This document shows positions 26,897 to 35,726 of a stretch of DNA of 56,456 nucleotides, piece after piece. This DNA is from Candidatus Zipacnadia bacterium (GTDB lineage: Bacteria > Armatimonadota > Zipacnadia > Zipacnadales > JABUFB01). Within the stretch, counting starts at the first letter, position 1. Each line of letters begins with the position of its first letter. Location: NCBI GenBank assembly GCA_029821745.1, contig JALGSS010000001.1, positions 1 to 56,456 of the forward strand, read 5' to 3'. The translations under genes and the position numbers were made by a program. Under the pieces are notes generated by a model. The model made no database searches and was not told where the DNA came from. It worked only from the letters and a program-made list of their open reading frames with translations.

Positions 26897-27577
26897 TTAG
26901 GGCACATATGGGAGGCCACGAGCAGCGTGCCAGGAGGCGGGAGAAGACAAGTACTCCTGGACGGAGTTCATAGCTCCCGCTGCAAGAGTGCCAGAGAGCT
27001 TTGCCTCGGCCAGCGCAACGTCCATGTCCGTTGTTGAGTGCAGCCGTACGCCCACGTCGGCAAGTGCTTGCCTTCCTCCCTGCAGGCGGTCAAAGGCAAC
27101 CAGAACGTTTTCCACCTGGCCACCGGCATCTTCAATGGCGTGGACAAACGCAAGCTTACTACCGGCATCTGTAATGAGATCCTCGACAAGGAGGACGGAG
27201 GCGTCGTGCGGCAACACGCCCTCGATGATGGACCTGGTTCCGTGTTCCTTACTCCTCTTACGGACATAGATCATAGGGGCCCCAAACGCGCGGGCAAGGA
27301 ACGCAGCGAACGGGATGCCTGCGGTCTCGCCACCGGCAAGGAGGTCGAATTCGATGTGGTGGCGGTCGCAGATGAGTCTAGCGCCGGCCACAAACAGATC
27401 AACGAACGCGGGCGACGAAATTAGCTGGCGACAATTGATGTAGATTGGGCTGTAGTTGCCGGACACGAGCCTAAATGGCTCTGGCACATTCACCTTGATG
27501 GCGCCGACGCGCCACAGTTCCAACGCGATGAGCCTTCGCATCAGCGCGAGCATGTGGTCGCTTGTGGAAGCGGTCAT
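26897..27577 (-). CDS. pyrE: Orotate phosphoribosyltransferase
   Basis: A 226-aa protein of normal OPRT length. The motif NYSPIYINCRQLIS near residue 40, the Lys-rich loop YVRKRSKEHGT near 103-113 and the PRPP loop VLLVEDLITDAGSK near 127-140 are intact. It converts orotate and PRPP to OMP in pyrimidine synthesis. Its ATG overlaps the pyrF stop by 4 nt (ATGA), so the two are coupled. The setting is unusual: the pair heads a defence-like operon in a mobile island, not a pyrimidine locus. It could supply UMP locally or act on a modified base; that is inference. Confidence 0.88.
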   Translation of the reverse strand: MTASTSDHMLALMRRLIALELWRVGAIKVNVPEPFRLVSGNYSPIYINCRQLISSPAFVDLFVAGARLICDRHHIEFDLLAGGETAGIPFAAFLARAFGAPMIYVRKRSKEHGTRSIIEGVLPHDASVLLVEDLITDAGSKLAFVHAIEDAGGQVENVLVAFDRLQGGRQALADVGVRLHSTTDMDVALAEAKLSGTLAAGAMNSVQEYLSSPASWHAARGLPYVP

Positions 27578-28293
27578 GCTTTGATCTCCTCGGCGAACGC
27601 TACAAGCGCTGCCTGCGGGTCAGATGCCCGGTAGACAGCGGAGCCAATAATCGCGAACCGCCGGTGGGGCGCAGCAGCCGCAAAGGCCGCCGAGATCGCG
27701 CCTCCCTGCGATCCGATTCCTGGCATCATGATCGCAGCTGAAGGGCACGACGCCAATGGTGCACTTGCGAAGCGGCGGATGATGTCCGGTTTGGTGCCAG
27801 GAAGGACGAATGTCGTGACACCGAGGTCTAGGGCCGCTTGGCAAATGAGATCGGGCGCATCATCCACGATGTAGCCACCCTCTGAGCGGAGATACGCCCG
27901 GTGGGTCATTACTAGCCCAACGATCGGAATGACCTCGTGGTCCAGCGCCGCAGAGACGAAGCCTTTTAGAGTCTCAGGTCCTGCCTGTGGGAAAAGAATC
28001 ACGCCGCACACGCTGGCGCTCCGGCAGATCGCAGCAAAGCGCTCGCCCATCTGCGGAATGTCCGTACCGGCCTTCTGGTGGTCGTAGATCACCGGAAGGT
28101 CAGATACGTTACGGACCGCGCGAACAACCGGACCCAGTCCATGATGCAGGGCCAGCGAGAATCCCACCTTTACTCCCACGACTTCCGGTACGTGAGAGGC
28201 CGCCCGGAGCAGCGCACTCAGTTCGGACAAACTGGTCACGTCAGCGGCAAGGATGATGCCACGATCATGAGTTGACGCAAACGTCGGTGGCAT
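27574..28293 (-). CDS. pyrF: Orotidine 5'-phosphate decarboxylase
   Basis: A 239-aa protein. The active-site segment is YDHQKAGTDIPQMG near residue 75-88 (Lys and Asp of the catalytic tetrad). LSALLRAASHVPEVVGVKVG provides the first strand-loop, and the phosphate-binding end has MMPGIGSQGGAI and FAIIGSAVYRA. It decarboxylates OMP to UMP. The start at 28293 fits the fold; the open frame upstream has no homology and no better RBS. It is the first gene of a six-gene minus-strand run with coupling at four of the five junctions examined. A possible TTGACA lies at 28427-28432, but its nearest -10 is only 13 nt away, so I do not call a promoter. Confidence 0.85.
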   Translation of the reverse strand: MPPTFASTHDRGIILAADVTSLSELSALLRAASHVPEVVGVKVGFSLALHHGLGPVVRAVRNVSDLPVIYDHQKAGTDIPQMGERFAAICRSASVCGVILFPQAGPETLKGFVSAALDHEVIPIVGLVMTHRAYLRSEGGYIVDDAPDLICQAALDLGVTTFVLPGTKPDIIRRFASAPLASCPSAAIMMPGIGSQGGAISAAFAAAAPHRRFAIIGSAVYRASDPQAALVAFAEEIKA

Positions 28294-28782
28294 AGCGGTA
28301 CCCACACACAGCCCGGTCCTTTCCGGCCAATCGCCCGTCCGTGGGAACACCAGCTTCACCTGCCGGAGAGAGGGTGTTGCGCGCGTCCTTGATCGCACCA
28401 ACCCGTGATGATACCAACGCGGGCGATGTCAAGCAAATTCCCGCCCCAAGGCCGCCACAGGCAGCGCGTTGGCGAGGCGCAAGAGGGCCGGGACAAGAGC
28501 AAGTGTGGACGAGAGCCGTTCTACATGTTGTGCTGAGCGGGACGCGCAAGTCGATATGCAGGATTGGTTCAATTCTATCAGAGATGGCGGCCGGACAGGA
28601 TCACCAATCGGCGTCGTGCGTGGTGGCGCGTACACACGCCAGCCAACGGGCGCAGGAACCGAGCCGGGGCTACGGCCGGGAGGTCCCCCTGCCTGCGCCA
28701 GGTTGGGCTACATCTGGCGGATGTGCCGATCCCGGCCAACAGGTTCGGGTCAACGCGCGGAGACGACGCGCCACCGAGACGA

Positions 28783-28906
28783 TCACCCGCACGCGGCGGG
28801 GAGCACCGTCTACGACCACCTGCGCCGGCGCGACGACAACCCGTGCGTGGTGATCCCCACAGCCGGCGGAAAGACGGCGGTAATGGGGCGGATGTGGCGC
28901 TCGCGG
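28783..28906 (+). pseudogene. Helicase motif I fragment (SF2, restriction-type)
   Basis: A short stretch reads YDHLRRRDDNPCVVIPTAGG followed by KTAVM. This is the Walker A region of DEAD/DEAH helicases as found in type I/III restriction motors. No motif II-VI follows. The surrounding 28294-29050 region otherwise has only Arg/Pro-rich translations. It fits the pattern of type I R-M debris in this part of the island. Confidence 0.45.
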
Positions 28907-29050
28907 ATCGGGGGACGGCGACCGTCACGTCTTCACCGGCGCTAGCCGATGCAGAACGAACAGATCATCACCGGTTGTCCTGTGGACTTGGCGTCCGCCT
29001 TCGCTTGCCGGGAAGTCTCGAAAGGTCCGCGCCATCGACCAAGCCGGCCA

Positions 29051-29320
29051 TCAACCATTCCCTTTCGCCGTCGGCGCATGGTCTTCGCTGGCCTGCTCGA
29101 CGGCATTCCACAAGCGCTCTCCGCATCGCGGGCATTTCTTCGGCGTCTCAGGCTCATCGTTCACCATGTCCCAGAGGACCTCAACCTCTCTGGAACAGTT
29201 GGCGCATCGCATGAAGCGGATCCTGCTCCGGCCGGTGGCGCGCCGCCAGAATAGATGACAGAGAATGACCATTATGGCCACACCGAAAAACAGAACGATT
29301 GCGGTGCACAGGAAGCCCAC
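29051..29320 (-). CDS. Small membrane protein with a zinc ribbon
   Basis: An 89-aa protein from a GTG start. Residues 3-24 form one transmembrane helix (FLCTAIVLFFGVAIMVILCH). Residues about 36-70 carry two CxxC pairs (MRCANCSREVEV ... KKCPRCGERLW), a zinc ribbon on the cytoplasmic side if the basic RRATGRSR segment stays inside. Function unknown. It is 39 nt downstream of the hsdM 3' fragment on the same strand. The intact Cys pairs and the clean helix favour a real gene. Confidence 0.6.
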   Translation of the reverse strand: MGFLCTAIVLFFGVAIMVILCHLFWRRATGRSRIRFMRCANCSREVEVLWDMVNDEPETPKKCPRCGERLWNAVEQASEDHAPTAKGNG

Positions 29321-29358
29321 AGTCTTCTGCCTCGTGCCAAACGATACGGATGCCTCAT

Positions 29359-30185
29359 CTACTGCACCTGCCCGCGGCGCAACGAAGCCACGGCCTCGTC
29401 GATCTCGCGGCCCTTGGCCTCGATCAAGTCGAGGAGTTCCTCCGGCGTGCGCGTGTCCTCCTCGGCGACGGCATTGGGGTTGACGGCCTTCAAGTCGTAA
29501 ACGGCGTTGTCGATGGCCTCGGCGCGTCGAAGGAGGTCACGGGCCTCCTTTCGGATGTCCTTGATCCGGCCGTTGACCTCGTCGATCTTGGCCTGGTCGC
29601 GCGGTTTGGCCTTCTTCAGTTTGGCCAGTTCTTCCTTCCAGCGCGCCGCTTCCTGCTCCTTGGCGTTGGCCTCGCGCTTGATCGGCGCCGATTCCTCGGC
29701 CGCCCGGCGCTTCCGTTCGGCGATGTCCACCGTCCACGACCGGTCGCTGTCGGCCCGGTCGGGCAGCAGTCGGAAGAACTCGTCGAACCGGTCGATGGTG
29801 AAGGGCTGGCGCTTGCCGACCTTCACGTCGGAGAGGTCGTAGTGCCAGATCCGCTCCGTCGGCCCGCCTTCCTGAAGAAGACGAGGTTGGTCTTGACGCC
29901 CGCCCCGGCGCTCACGAACACGCCGCCCGGCAGGCTCACGATGCAGAACACGTCGCAGTCGTCGAGGAATTTGCGCTTGGTCTGGACGAACGCCTTCTCG
30001 TTGATCCTGAACAGTGCGCCTTCGTCCATGACGATGCCGCACCGCCCGCTGGGGTTTAGGGCGTCGATTACATGCTGGCGGAAGAGCATCTGCGTCGCCC
30101 CGGTCTTGAAGGCGAACCGCGACCGGGCCTCCTTCCCCTCCTTGCCACCGAAGGGCGGATTGGTGAGGACCACGTCGAAGAGCGC
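29359..30185 (-). pseudogene. hsdM: Type I methyltransferase HsdM, 3' half only, frameshifted
   Basis: Homology begins abruptly at FDVVLTNPPFGG (motif IV, NPPF) and runs through MDEGALFRINEKAF and LPGGVF. A one-base loss in a G run at about 29870 shifts the frame, after which it continues as PTERIWHYDLSDVKVGKRQP, DRSWTVDIAERK and the C-terminal coiled coil to VQ. Motif I is missing. It complements the plus-strand 5' half at 12652-13430, leaving about 35 residues unaccounted for between them. The opposite orientation suggests an inversion of the intervening DNA, or two different hsdM genes. Confidence 0.86.
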
Positions 30186-30335
30186 CGGCGCGCCAACGGC
30201 TGCGGCGACGGGGCCTGGGGTGAGGTGAACTTCACCACGCGGAACGCGGGCGGTCAGGGGCCGAGGTTCGAGTTCAACTACGGCGGCGTCATCTACGCGA
30301 TCCTGCCGGACATCGAGTACGGCGCCGTGCCGTAG
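30186..30335 (+). pseudogene. C-terminal fragment of an unknown protein
   Basis: About 49 residues of coding-like sequence (GEVNFTTRNAGGQGPRFEF, NYGGVIYAILPDIEYGAVP) end in a proper stop. They start exactly where the hsdM fragment on the other strand begins. I read it as the end of a gene cut at a rearrangement breakpoint. No family recognised. Confidence 0.33.
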
Positions 30336-30391
30336 CGGCGCAGAACGTGGCGGTCGAGGAGCGGCCGCCCGGACGTGAGAGGAGGGAGCCG

Positions 30392-30790
30392 ATGAGACGA
30401 GTGGTGATGGTGATGCTGGCGGCGGTCCTGGTGCCGGTTTCCGGCTGCGGCCAGACGGCGCTCCAGCGGGTGAAGATCGTGGGGCTCACCGCCAAGCAGA
30501 CGGCCGAGACGGCCTATCTCACCGTGCGGATCAAGTGGGAACTGGGTCATGTGGACGAGCGCACGATGGACCGGACCCGGTCGCTCTACGCACGGTTCGA
30601 GCTGGCCAAGAAGGCCTACGTGGCCGCGCTGGAATTGTGGGAGACCGGCGCGCCGCAGCCGGACCGGGAAACGCTGCGCGAACAGGTCACGTTGCTTGCC
30701 GCGGCGCTTCACGCGCTGGCGCTTGAGGTGAAGTCCGAGTGGCCGCCGGTTACTGCGCGGCCAGTCGGAAAGGAGGTGGACCGTGTCTGA
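30392..30790 (+). CDS. Small lipoprotein, unknown function
   Basis: A 132-aa protein with a GGAGG RBS 8 nt before the ATG. The signal peptide MRRVVMVMLAAVLVPVSGCG has a lipobox (VSGC, Cys at residue 19), so it should be lipid-anchored after export. The mature part is helical (TAKQTAETAYLTVRIKWELG; RSLYARFELAKKAYVAALEL), like small helical lipoproteins of mobile elements. It overlaps the next start by 8 nt. It may belong to a phage-like cassette, but nothing else phage-like is nearby. Confidence 0.72.
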   Translation: MRRVVMVMLAAVLVPVSGCGQTALQRVKIVGLTAKQTAETAYLTVRIKWELGHVDERTMDRTRSLYARFELAKKAYVAALELWETGAPQPDRETLREQVTLLAAALHALALEVKSEWPPVTARPVGKEVDRV

Positions 30791-30972
30791 ACCGGTGGAC
30801 TCCACCAGCCTTATGCTGACGATGTTTATGGTGGCGAACCCTGCGCCTTGTCGACGCGATGCTCGCCCTCCAGGCCGGTCTCCCCATCGACAGTCTGCGC
30901 CTGCGCAGCCTCGCCGACCTCGACGAGGAGGCCCGGCAGTACGTCGACGAGATCCTCGTCGCCCGCAGCTGA
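30783..30972 (+). pseudogene. Small frameshifted gene after the lipoprotein
   Basis: A GTG start follows a very strong AAGGAGGTG, but the frame (VSEPVDSTSLMLTMFMVAN) soon becomes nonsense. The plausible continuation lies in another frame: TLRLVDAMLALQAGLPIDSL, then DLDEEARQYVDEILVARS and a stop at 30970-30972. One indel near 30835 explains this. Unknown function. 30973-31157 is empty. Confidence 0.42.
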
Positions 30973-31157
30973 GCGGAAGGCCCGTAACCCCGCTTCCGTG
31001 CAGCCACATATCACATGCGGCGATCGCCGAGCGGGCGCTCCGGCCGATTGTCCAGCTGCAGGACCGCGCAGACCAGGAGACGCGATTCGGTGAGATCGTC
31101 GGACGACCGGGCAAGTCGTAGCGCCCGGCAAGCAGGTTCATTCTGCCCGCAGACCGT

Positions 31158-34100
31158 TCAGCAAACGCAAGTCTCTATCAAACGGGCTATCCTTCTGGTG
31201 TCGAGGGCGCCGCCCGGCTCGTCTCGGGTTTCGATCAGCGTTCCAGCCTCTCCTTCGCCATCCTGCCAGGGGGAAATGCCCGCCTCTATGTACTCCGCCC
31301 GCTTTTTCTCCCAGCGGGCCCGGTATCTCGGGTCGTCGAGCAAGCCGAGATGCTCCCAGTAGAAGGTCACGCCGCGAGCGTGGTCGGCTATGGTGAAGTC
31401 CGGGTAACGGACGCGGCCACCCGGCAACACGAGCGGCTGTTCGTAGGCGTACTCGATCCTACGGGCATGGAGCATGTTGGCGATGACCAGCTCGGATTTC
31501 GAGCGCACGAGGCCCCCTCGCTCGGTGCGATGAATGAGCCAGTCCTCCAGGAAGCGCGACTGGGCTCCGATTGTGACTTCCCGTGGCAAGGGGTCGCTGA
31601 AGAGATTGGTCACGCGCCGCGCAATCTCGGAGTACTCGTCCCCGGAATACCGCCGGTATGCTGCCAAGGGACCCTGGTGGAGGATGACCAAGCGATCCTG
31701 ATGGCGCGTGAGGGCCGTATACAGTAGCTCACGCGAAAGGAGCCAGCAGGGGTTCGTCAAGACGACGAAGGTCAGGCCGAACTCACTGCCCTGGGTCTTG
31801 TGCACGGTGAGGCAGTAGGCAAGCTCCAAAGGGTTGCTTCCTTCGTCACCGAACTCGCCACGGTAGAAGCCGTACTTGTGACCGAGCTGGCCGGCAAACT
31901 CCACCTCAAGCTTCCACGGCAGTCCTCTGAGCTTCTTTGTCTTGTACTGGCCGACCACAACCCCGATGTCGCCGTTCGCGATGTAGGCCTCGCCGTCGGG
32001 ACTTGGCCACACATCCCGGCGTCGTTGGTTGATGACGTTTATCACCTTGTCGCCGTAGAGGAGGGCCTGGCGGCCCACGGGCGGCGGCACCTTGCGTCGC
32101 CAGCCTTTCGTTTGGGCGAGCTCCCGGACCTTCCGGCGGAAGCGATCCTGGATCATGCGATTCAGGGCGTCGACGCCGACGAGCCCAGCCCTGACGGGTG
32201 ACAGCATCTGCCACGTCTCGGCCTTGGCGGCCGCCCCTGGCTTCTCGCCGAACCTGCTCCAGAAGAAGGCCCACGGAATGTCACCGTAACGCTCGCCGCC
32301 CAGCGACTCCTCGAAGCCCAGCTCGTCTTCCGGTCCCTCGAGCTTCAGCGCCCGCACCAGCTCCTCCACGATCTTCTCGTGAAGATCTTGTGGGTGGTCC
32401 CACTGGATGATCCCCAGCCGACCGGTGTCTCCTTCAGCCAATGCATCCCACACCGTGTCTGCCCCGGGATCGAGCGGCCGCCCGCTGAAGTGCGAGGAAA
32501 GCAGCATGTCCTCGCGTGCCTCGCCCTGCTGGCGACGCGGGATCGTGAGCTCGGCGTAGCACGGCCCGCAGCGCGGGAACGCGGTCTCAATGTTCTCCGG
32601 GGTCAGCTCGTTCACAATGTCCACGAACGGACGTCCCGCACCGATGGGTGGCAGTTGGTGCGGGTCACCCACCAGCACTAACCGTTCCACGTTCGTGAGC
32701 GAGTCAATCAACGCCGCGAGCTGCTCCTCGGTCAGCATCGAGGATTCGTCCACGATCACTGTGCGGTAGTCGCCACACCGGGCCGCCTTGCGGTTCGGGA
32801 AGTAGGCACCGGTGTCGCCGTTGTAGCGCTGAAAGCGGTTCAGGAACTGGGCGAGCGTGAGCCCCGAGCCGCGCAGCCCCGTCTGTTCCTCGAGGCGCAC
32901 GCGCGCCTTGCCCGTGGGCGCGAGGAGCAGGAGGCCCCGCGCCGCCACCTCCTCCAGTGCGCACAGCATCCGAAGCAGTGTCGTCTTGCCCGTTCCCGCA
33001 GCCCCGACCAGCACCGACAGCCGAGAGCGGTAGATCTGTTCGAGCGCCTTGGCCTTCTCCCGTCGAGCGCGCTCTTCGAGCTCCCGCTCCACTGCATCCC
33101 TTGGGAGGGGCTGGTCCAGGCCCCGGTCCACGAGCGCGCGCCAATCGTAATCCGCGGCATGTGGCCTTCCCTTCTTCCGGCCCATAGCCTCGCGGCGGAT
33201 GATCGCCCGGCACTCCGCGAGCCGAGCCACCTGATACGCAGGTTCCCCCGCCCGTGTGGCCGCCCGCTCGATGACGGTTCCGAAGCTCTCCTCCGTGGCG
33301 TCGAGCACGTTCTCGCCGAGCGGGCACGGCGGCTGCAGCGCCCGCTCCCGAGCTCTGCGGATGACCCAGCTCCGCGGCAGGAGTGTATGCCCCTGGAGCG
33401 CGGCCTCCTCCAGCAGATCCACGACCAAGGCGCGGACGCGCCGCGGGTCGGCCGGGTCCTCCACTTGGCTCGGCAGCGGCACCGGGAACTCCCTGCGCAC
33501 CGACTCGTCTGGGAAGAGCCCACGGTCAACGGCACCAAAGGCAATGGGATCGACGGCGCGCCGATCACGCTCGAAGAGCAGGTAGGGGTTGGCAAGGAAC
33601 TGGTCGTCAGTCTCGTCGATACCCGCGTCGGCCCGCTCCGTCGGGTCGTAGACGCGAAGCGCCTGGTCCTCGGAGATGGCGCAGCGGCTCAGAAGCTCCA
33701 GCAGCGCGCGCCGCTCGGCCGACATCCGCTTCCACCCGCGCCGCAAACTCGCAAAGAGCAGCTTGGCGGTGGGGCCGCCCAGCTTCGCCGGATCCTCCAT
33801 CACGGCGTCCGCTAGCGCCCAGGGGCTGCCGCCGCCCTCGCGCTCGCGCAGCAGCTCGATCTCGTAGGCGAGCAGGCTCCCGTGCTGGAAGCCCCACTCG
33901 TAGCCGAAGGCCGAGAGCGCCGAGCCCAGGCCGGGGAACGCGCCGCGTGCCTGCCAGAGCCGGTTGAGCTGCGTGTCGATCCACGCAAGGGCCTTGTCCC
34001 ACGGCCCCTCGATCCGCCCTCGGATGCGGTGCAGCGCTCCGGCACAGGCGATGAGCGACGCCACCGCACCGTCATGGGTCAGGAGCTCCGAGCCGTAAGA

Positions 34101-34973
34101 GAAGGCGTCGAAGTGCTCATCCGGGGCGAAGGCGACAAACTCTTCGGGATCGACCCCCTCCCGGTCTGCCAGCGCGAGCGCTTCCTTGTACGGGAACAGA
34201 AAGCCGTCGTCGAAGCCCGGTCGGATCGAGTGCCCTACGTTTCGCTCCCAAAGCACGCAACGCAGTGGCGGCTTCTTCGTGGCATACTTGTACTCGGTCG
34301 CGACGCCGACTGACAGCACACGCCCCACGCCGATGATCACGCGCCGCGACTGCTCCGAGAGCGGCGTGCGCTTGGCGTAGAAGAAGCAGAGCGACTCCTC
34401 GGGCCGCAGCGCGCCGAAAAAGGTGTCGAGCAGCACGAGTTGGTTTTCGCGCTCCTGCACCCAGTCCGTCCTTACCTCCTTCCCGCTCTGGTTGTGGATT
34501 TCGGGTTCGCGATCAGGGACCCAGTCGAGTTGCAGCCGCTCTGCGAGTCCGATTTCGCCATTCTTCCCGTTCCCTTCGACACATTCCCTCAGCATCCACC
34601 GGAAAGGGATGCACGCGGCCGAATAAGGCGGGTGAACGAAAGGCGTGGGCGCAAAGTGACCGTGCGTCTCTGGGTAGAATTCCACGTAGGGATGGTCGAT
34701 TGTGCGGCGCAACTCGAAGGGGGCCATGAACTGCGCATGCTCGCTCACGCACGGCGGCAGATCATCGGAGTTGAGTTCGTCGAACCGCTTGGCGGCGCAG
34801 CGGACCTCGTTTTCATCCTTCCTGTTTTCGCCGATGCGCCGCAGGATGAGGCAACTCGTGTTCTCCTGCGGCCGGTCGCAGACGGTGCCTTCCCAGCCGG
34901 CGTCGTGCCAGGGGACGCGGACAGTGATGTGGTGAGTGGGTAGGCGGCGGGCGCCAGAGGCGAGCGCGTTCAT
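31158..34973 (-). CDS. RecD2-like helicase with C-terminal nuclease domain, 1271 aa
   Basis: Residues 1-600 are a family-specific N-terminal region. SF1 helicase motifs follow: Walker A VGAAGTGKTTLLRML (about 654-668), TVIVDESSMLTEEQ (about 736), VLVGDPHQLPPIGAGRPF (about 760), and the RecD/UvrD C-terminal motif YCLTVHKTQGSEF (about 1053-1065) with LYTALTRHQD. The last 130 residues (SKSELVIANMLHARRIEYAY ... RVRYPDFTI ... FYWEHLG) have a PD-(D/E)XK layout: Glu, Asp and Glu. I infer a 5'-3' DNA translocase coupled to a nuclease. It is the last gene of a five-gene minus-strand operon, 34 nt after the DprA-like gene. GGGGAAGAAG precedes the ATG. Confidence 0.86.
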   Translation of the reverse strand: MNALASGARRLPTHHITVRVPWHDAGWEGTVCDRPQENTSCLILRRIGENRKDENEVRCAAKRFDELNSDDLPPCVSEHAQFMAPFELRRTIDHPYVEFYPETHGHFAPTPFVHPPYSAACIPFRWMLRECVEGNGKNGEIGLAERLQLDWVPDREPEIHNQSGKEVRTDWVQERENQLVLLDTFFGALRPEESLCFFYAKRTPLSEQSRRVIIGVGRVLSVGVATEYKYATKKPPLRCVLWERNVGHSIRPGFDDGFLFPYKEALALADREGVDPEEFVAFAPDEHFDAFSYGSELLTHDGAVASLIACAGALHRIRGRIEGPWDKALAWIDTQLNRLWQARGAFPGLGSALSAFGYEWGFQHGSLLAYEIELLREREGGGSPWALADAVMEDPAKLGGPTAKLLFASLRRGWKRMSAERRALLELLSRCAISEDQALRVYDPTERADAGIDETDDQFLANPYLLFERDRRAVDPIAFGAVDRGLFPDESVRREFPVPLPSQVEDPADPRRVRALVVDLLEEAALQGHTLLPRSWVIRRARERALQPPCPLGENVLDATEESFGTVIERAATRAGEPAYQVARLAECRAIIRREAMGRKKGRPHAADYDWRALVDRGLDQPLPRDAVERELEERARREKAKALEQIYRSRLSVLVGAAGTGKTTLLRMLCALEEVAARGLLLLAPTGKARVRLEEQTGLRGSGLTLAQFLNRFQRYNGDTGAYFPNRKAARCGDYRTVIVDESSMLTEEQLAALIDSLTNVERLVLVGDPHQLPPIGAGRPFVDIVNELTPENIETAFPRCGPCYAELTIPRRQQGEAREDMLLSSHFSGRPLDPGADTVWDALAEGDTGRLGIIQWDHPQDLHEKIVEELVRALKLEGPEDELGFEESLGGERYGDIPWAFFWSRFGEKPGAAAKAETWQMLSPVRAGLVGVDALNRMIQDRFRRKVRELAQTKGWRRKVPPPVGRQALLYGDKVINVINQRRRDVWPSPDGEAYIANGDIGVVVGQYKTKKLRGLPWKLEVEFAGQLGHKYGFYRGEFGDEGSNPLELAYCLTVHKTQGSEFGLTFVVLTNPCWLLSRELLYTALTRHQDRLVILHQGPLAAYRRYSGDEYSEIARRVTNLFSDPLPREVTIGAQSRFLEDWLIHRTERGGLVRSKSELVIANMLHARRIEYAYEQPLVLPGGRVRYPDFTIADHARGVTFYWEHLGLLDDPRYRARWEKKRAEYIEAGISPWQDGEGEAGTLIETRDEPGGALDTRRIARLIETCVC

Positions 34974-35007
34974 CGTTTCTTCTTCCCCTTGTGTGCCCCT
35001 CTTCGTG

Positions 35008-35634
35008 TCAGCCGTGCTGGCGCTCCGTCAGTCGGTCAAGGATCTGCTCCAGACCGAGAGGGATGGCGCCCAGTTGGACCAGATTGTCGTTCCTGTCCCC
35101 CTGGAACGTCAAGACCGGTCTGCCCCAGCCAAGAATCTCACGGGCCAGGCGCTCGGTCTTGCCGCGCGGTGAGGCGTACGGGATGAAGACCTGGTCAGCC
35201 AAGGCCGCGACAAATCGGTTGCGCTTCTCCGACAGGGCGACGGTCGGCCGGCGGCGCTTCTCTTCGAAGGGGGAGAGGACGAGGAGCCGTCCTTCCTCGA
35301 TGGGGCCGCGCCAGGCCGCCGGCACGCGCATGCGCTGAATGCCCCGTGCGGGGCACACGATGACCGGCTGTTCGCCCCGCAGCAGAAGTCTGAGGCACTC
35401 CTTCTCCATCGGCGAGTGGAAGCCGCCGATGACGAGGGCCTGAGCATTCCGGAGGGCGCAGACGAGATCGTAGGTCTTCAGGATGATGTTGCCGGGGCAG
35501 CGAACCGAGCAGAACAGCGCGAGCATCGGATGGCGAAGGATGCTTGCGTTACCCAGAGCCCAGAGGGTGTCAGGAGCGCCAACCCCGGGGCGCTCCGCCA
35601 GTTGTGTGGGGTAGGCCCAGTGTTCGACAGTCAT
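35008..35634 (-). CDS. DprA/SMF-like SLOG-domain protein, 208 aa
   Basis: The Rossmann-like core reads TLWALGNASILRHPMLALFC, then KTYDLVCALRNAQALVIGGF followed by HSPMEKECL, then GEQPVIVCPARGI. These correspond to the nucleotide- or ssDNA-binding SLOG fold of DprA, but there is no C-terminal DprA winged helix. DprA loads RecA on incoming ssDNA; SLOG relatives in defence operons sense nucleotides or DNA. Here it may guide the adjacent RecD2-like enzyme. The start at 35634 is preferred; a GTG 27 nt upstream is possible. It lies 92 nt after the winged-helix gene. Confidence 0.7.
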   Translation of the reverse strand: MTVEHWAYPTQLAERPGVGAPDTLWALGNASILRHPMLALFCSVRCPGNIILKTYDLVCALRNAQALVIGGFHSPMEKECLRLLLRGEQPVIVCPARGIQRMRVPAAWRGPIEEGRLLVLSPFEEKRRRPTVALSEKRNRFVAALADQVFIPYASPRGKTERLAREILGWGRPVLTFQGDRNDNLVQLGAIPLGLEQILDRLTERQHG

Positions 35635-35726
35635 CTCAACAATAGGCGGCGGTTCAACCACGCACGTGATCCCCTAGCGTCGGAATCTCTCCGGCGGGGA
35701 GCTGCGGCCGCCCACACCCCGTGCCG

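Noticed and set aside
28408-28432. TTGACA and TATCAT on the minus strand as a promoter for pyrF
   Set aside because: The spacer is only 13 nt, too short for a sigma70 promoter.
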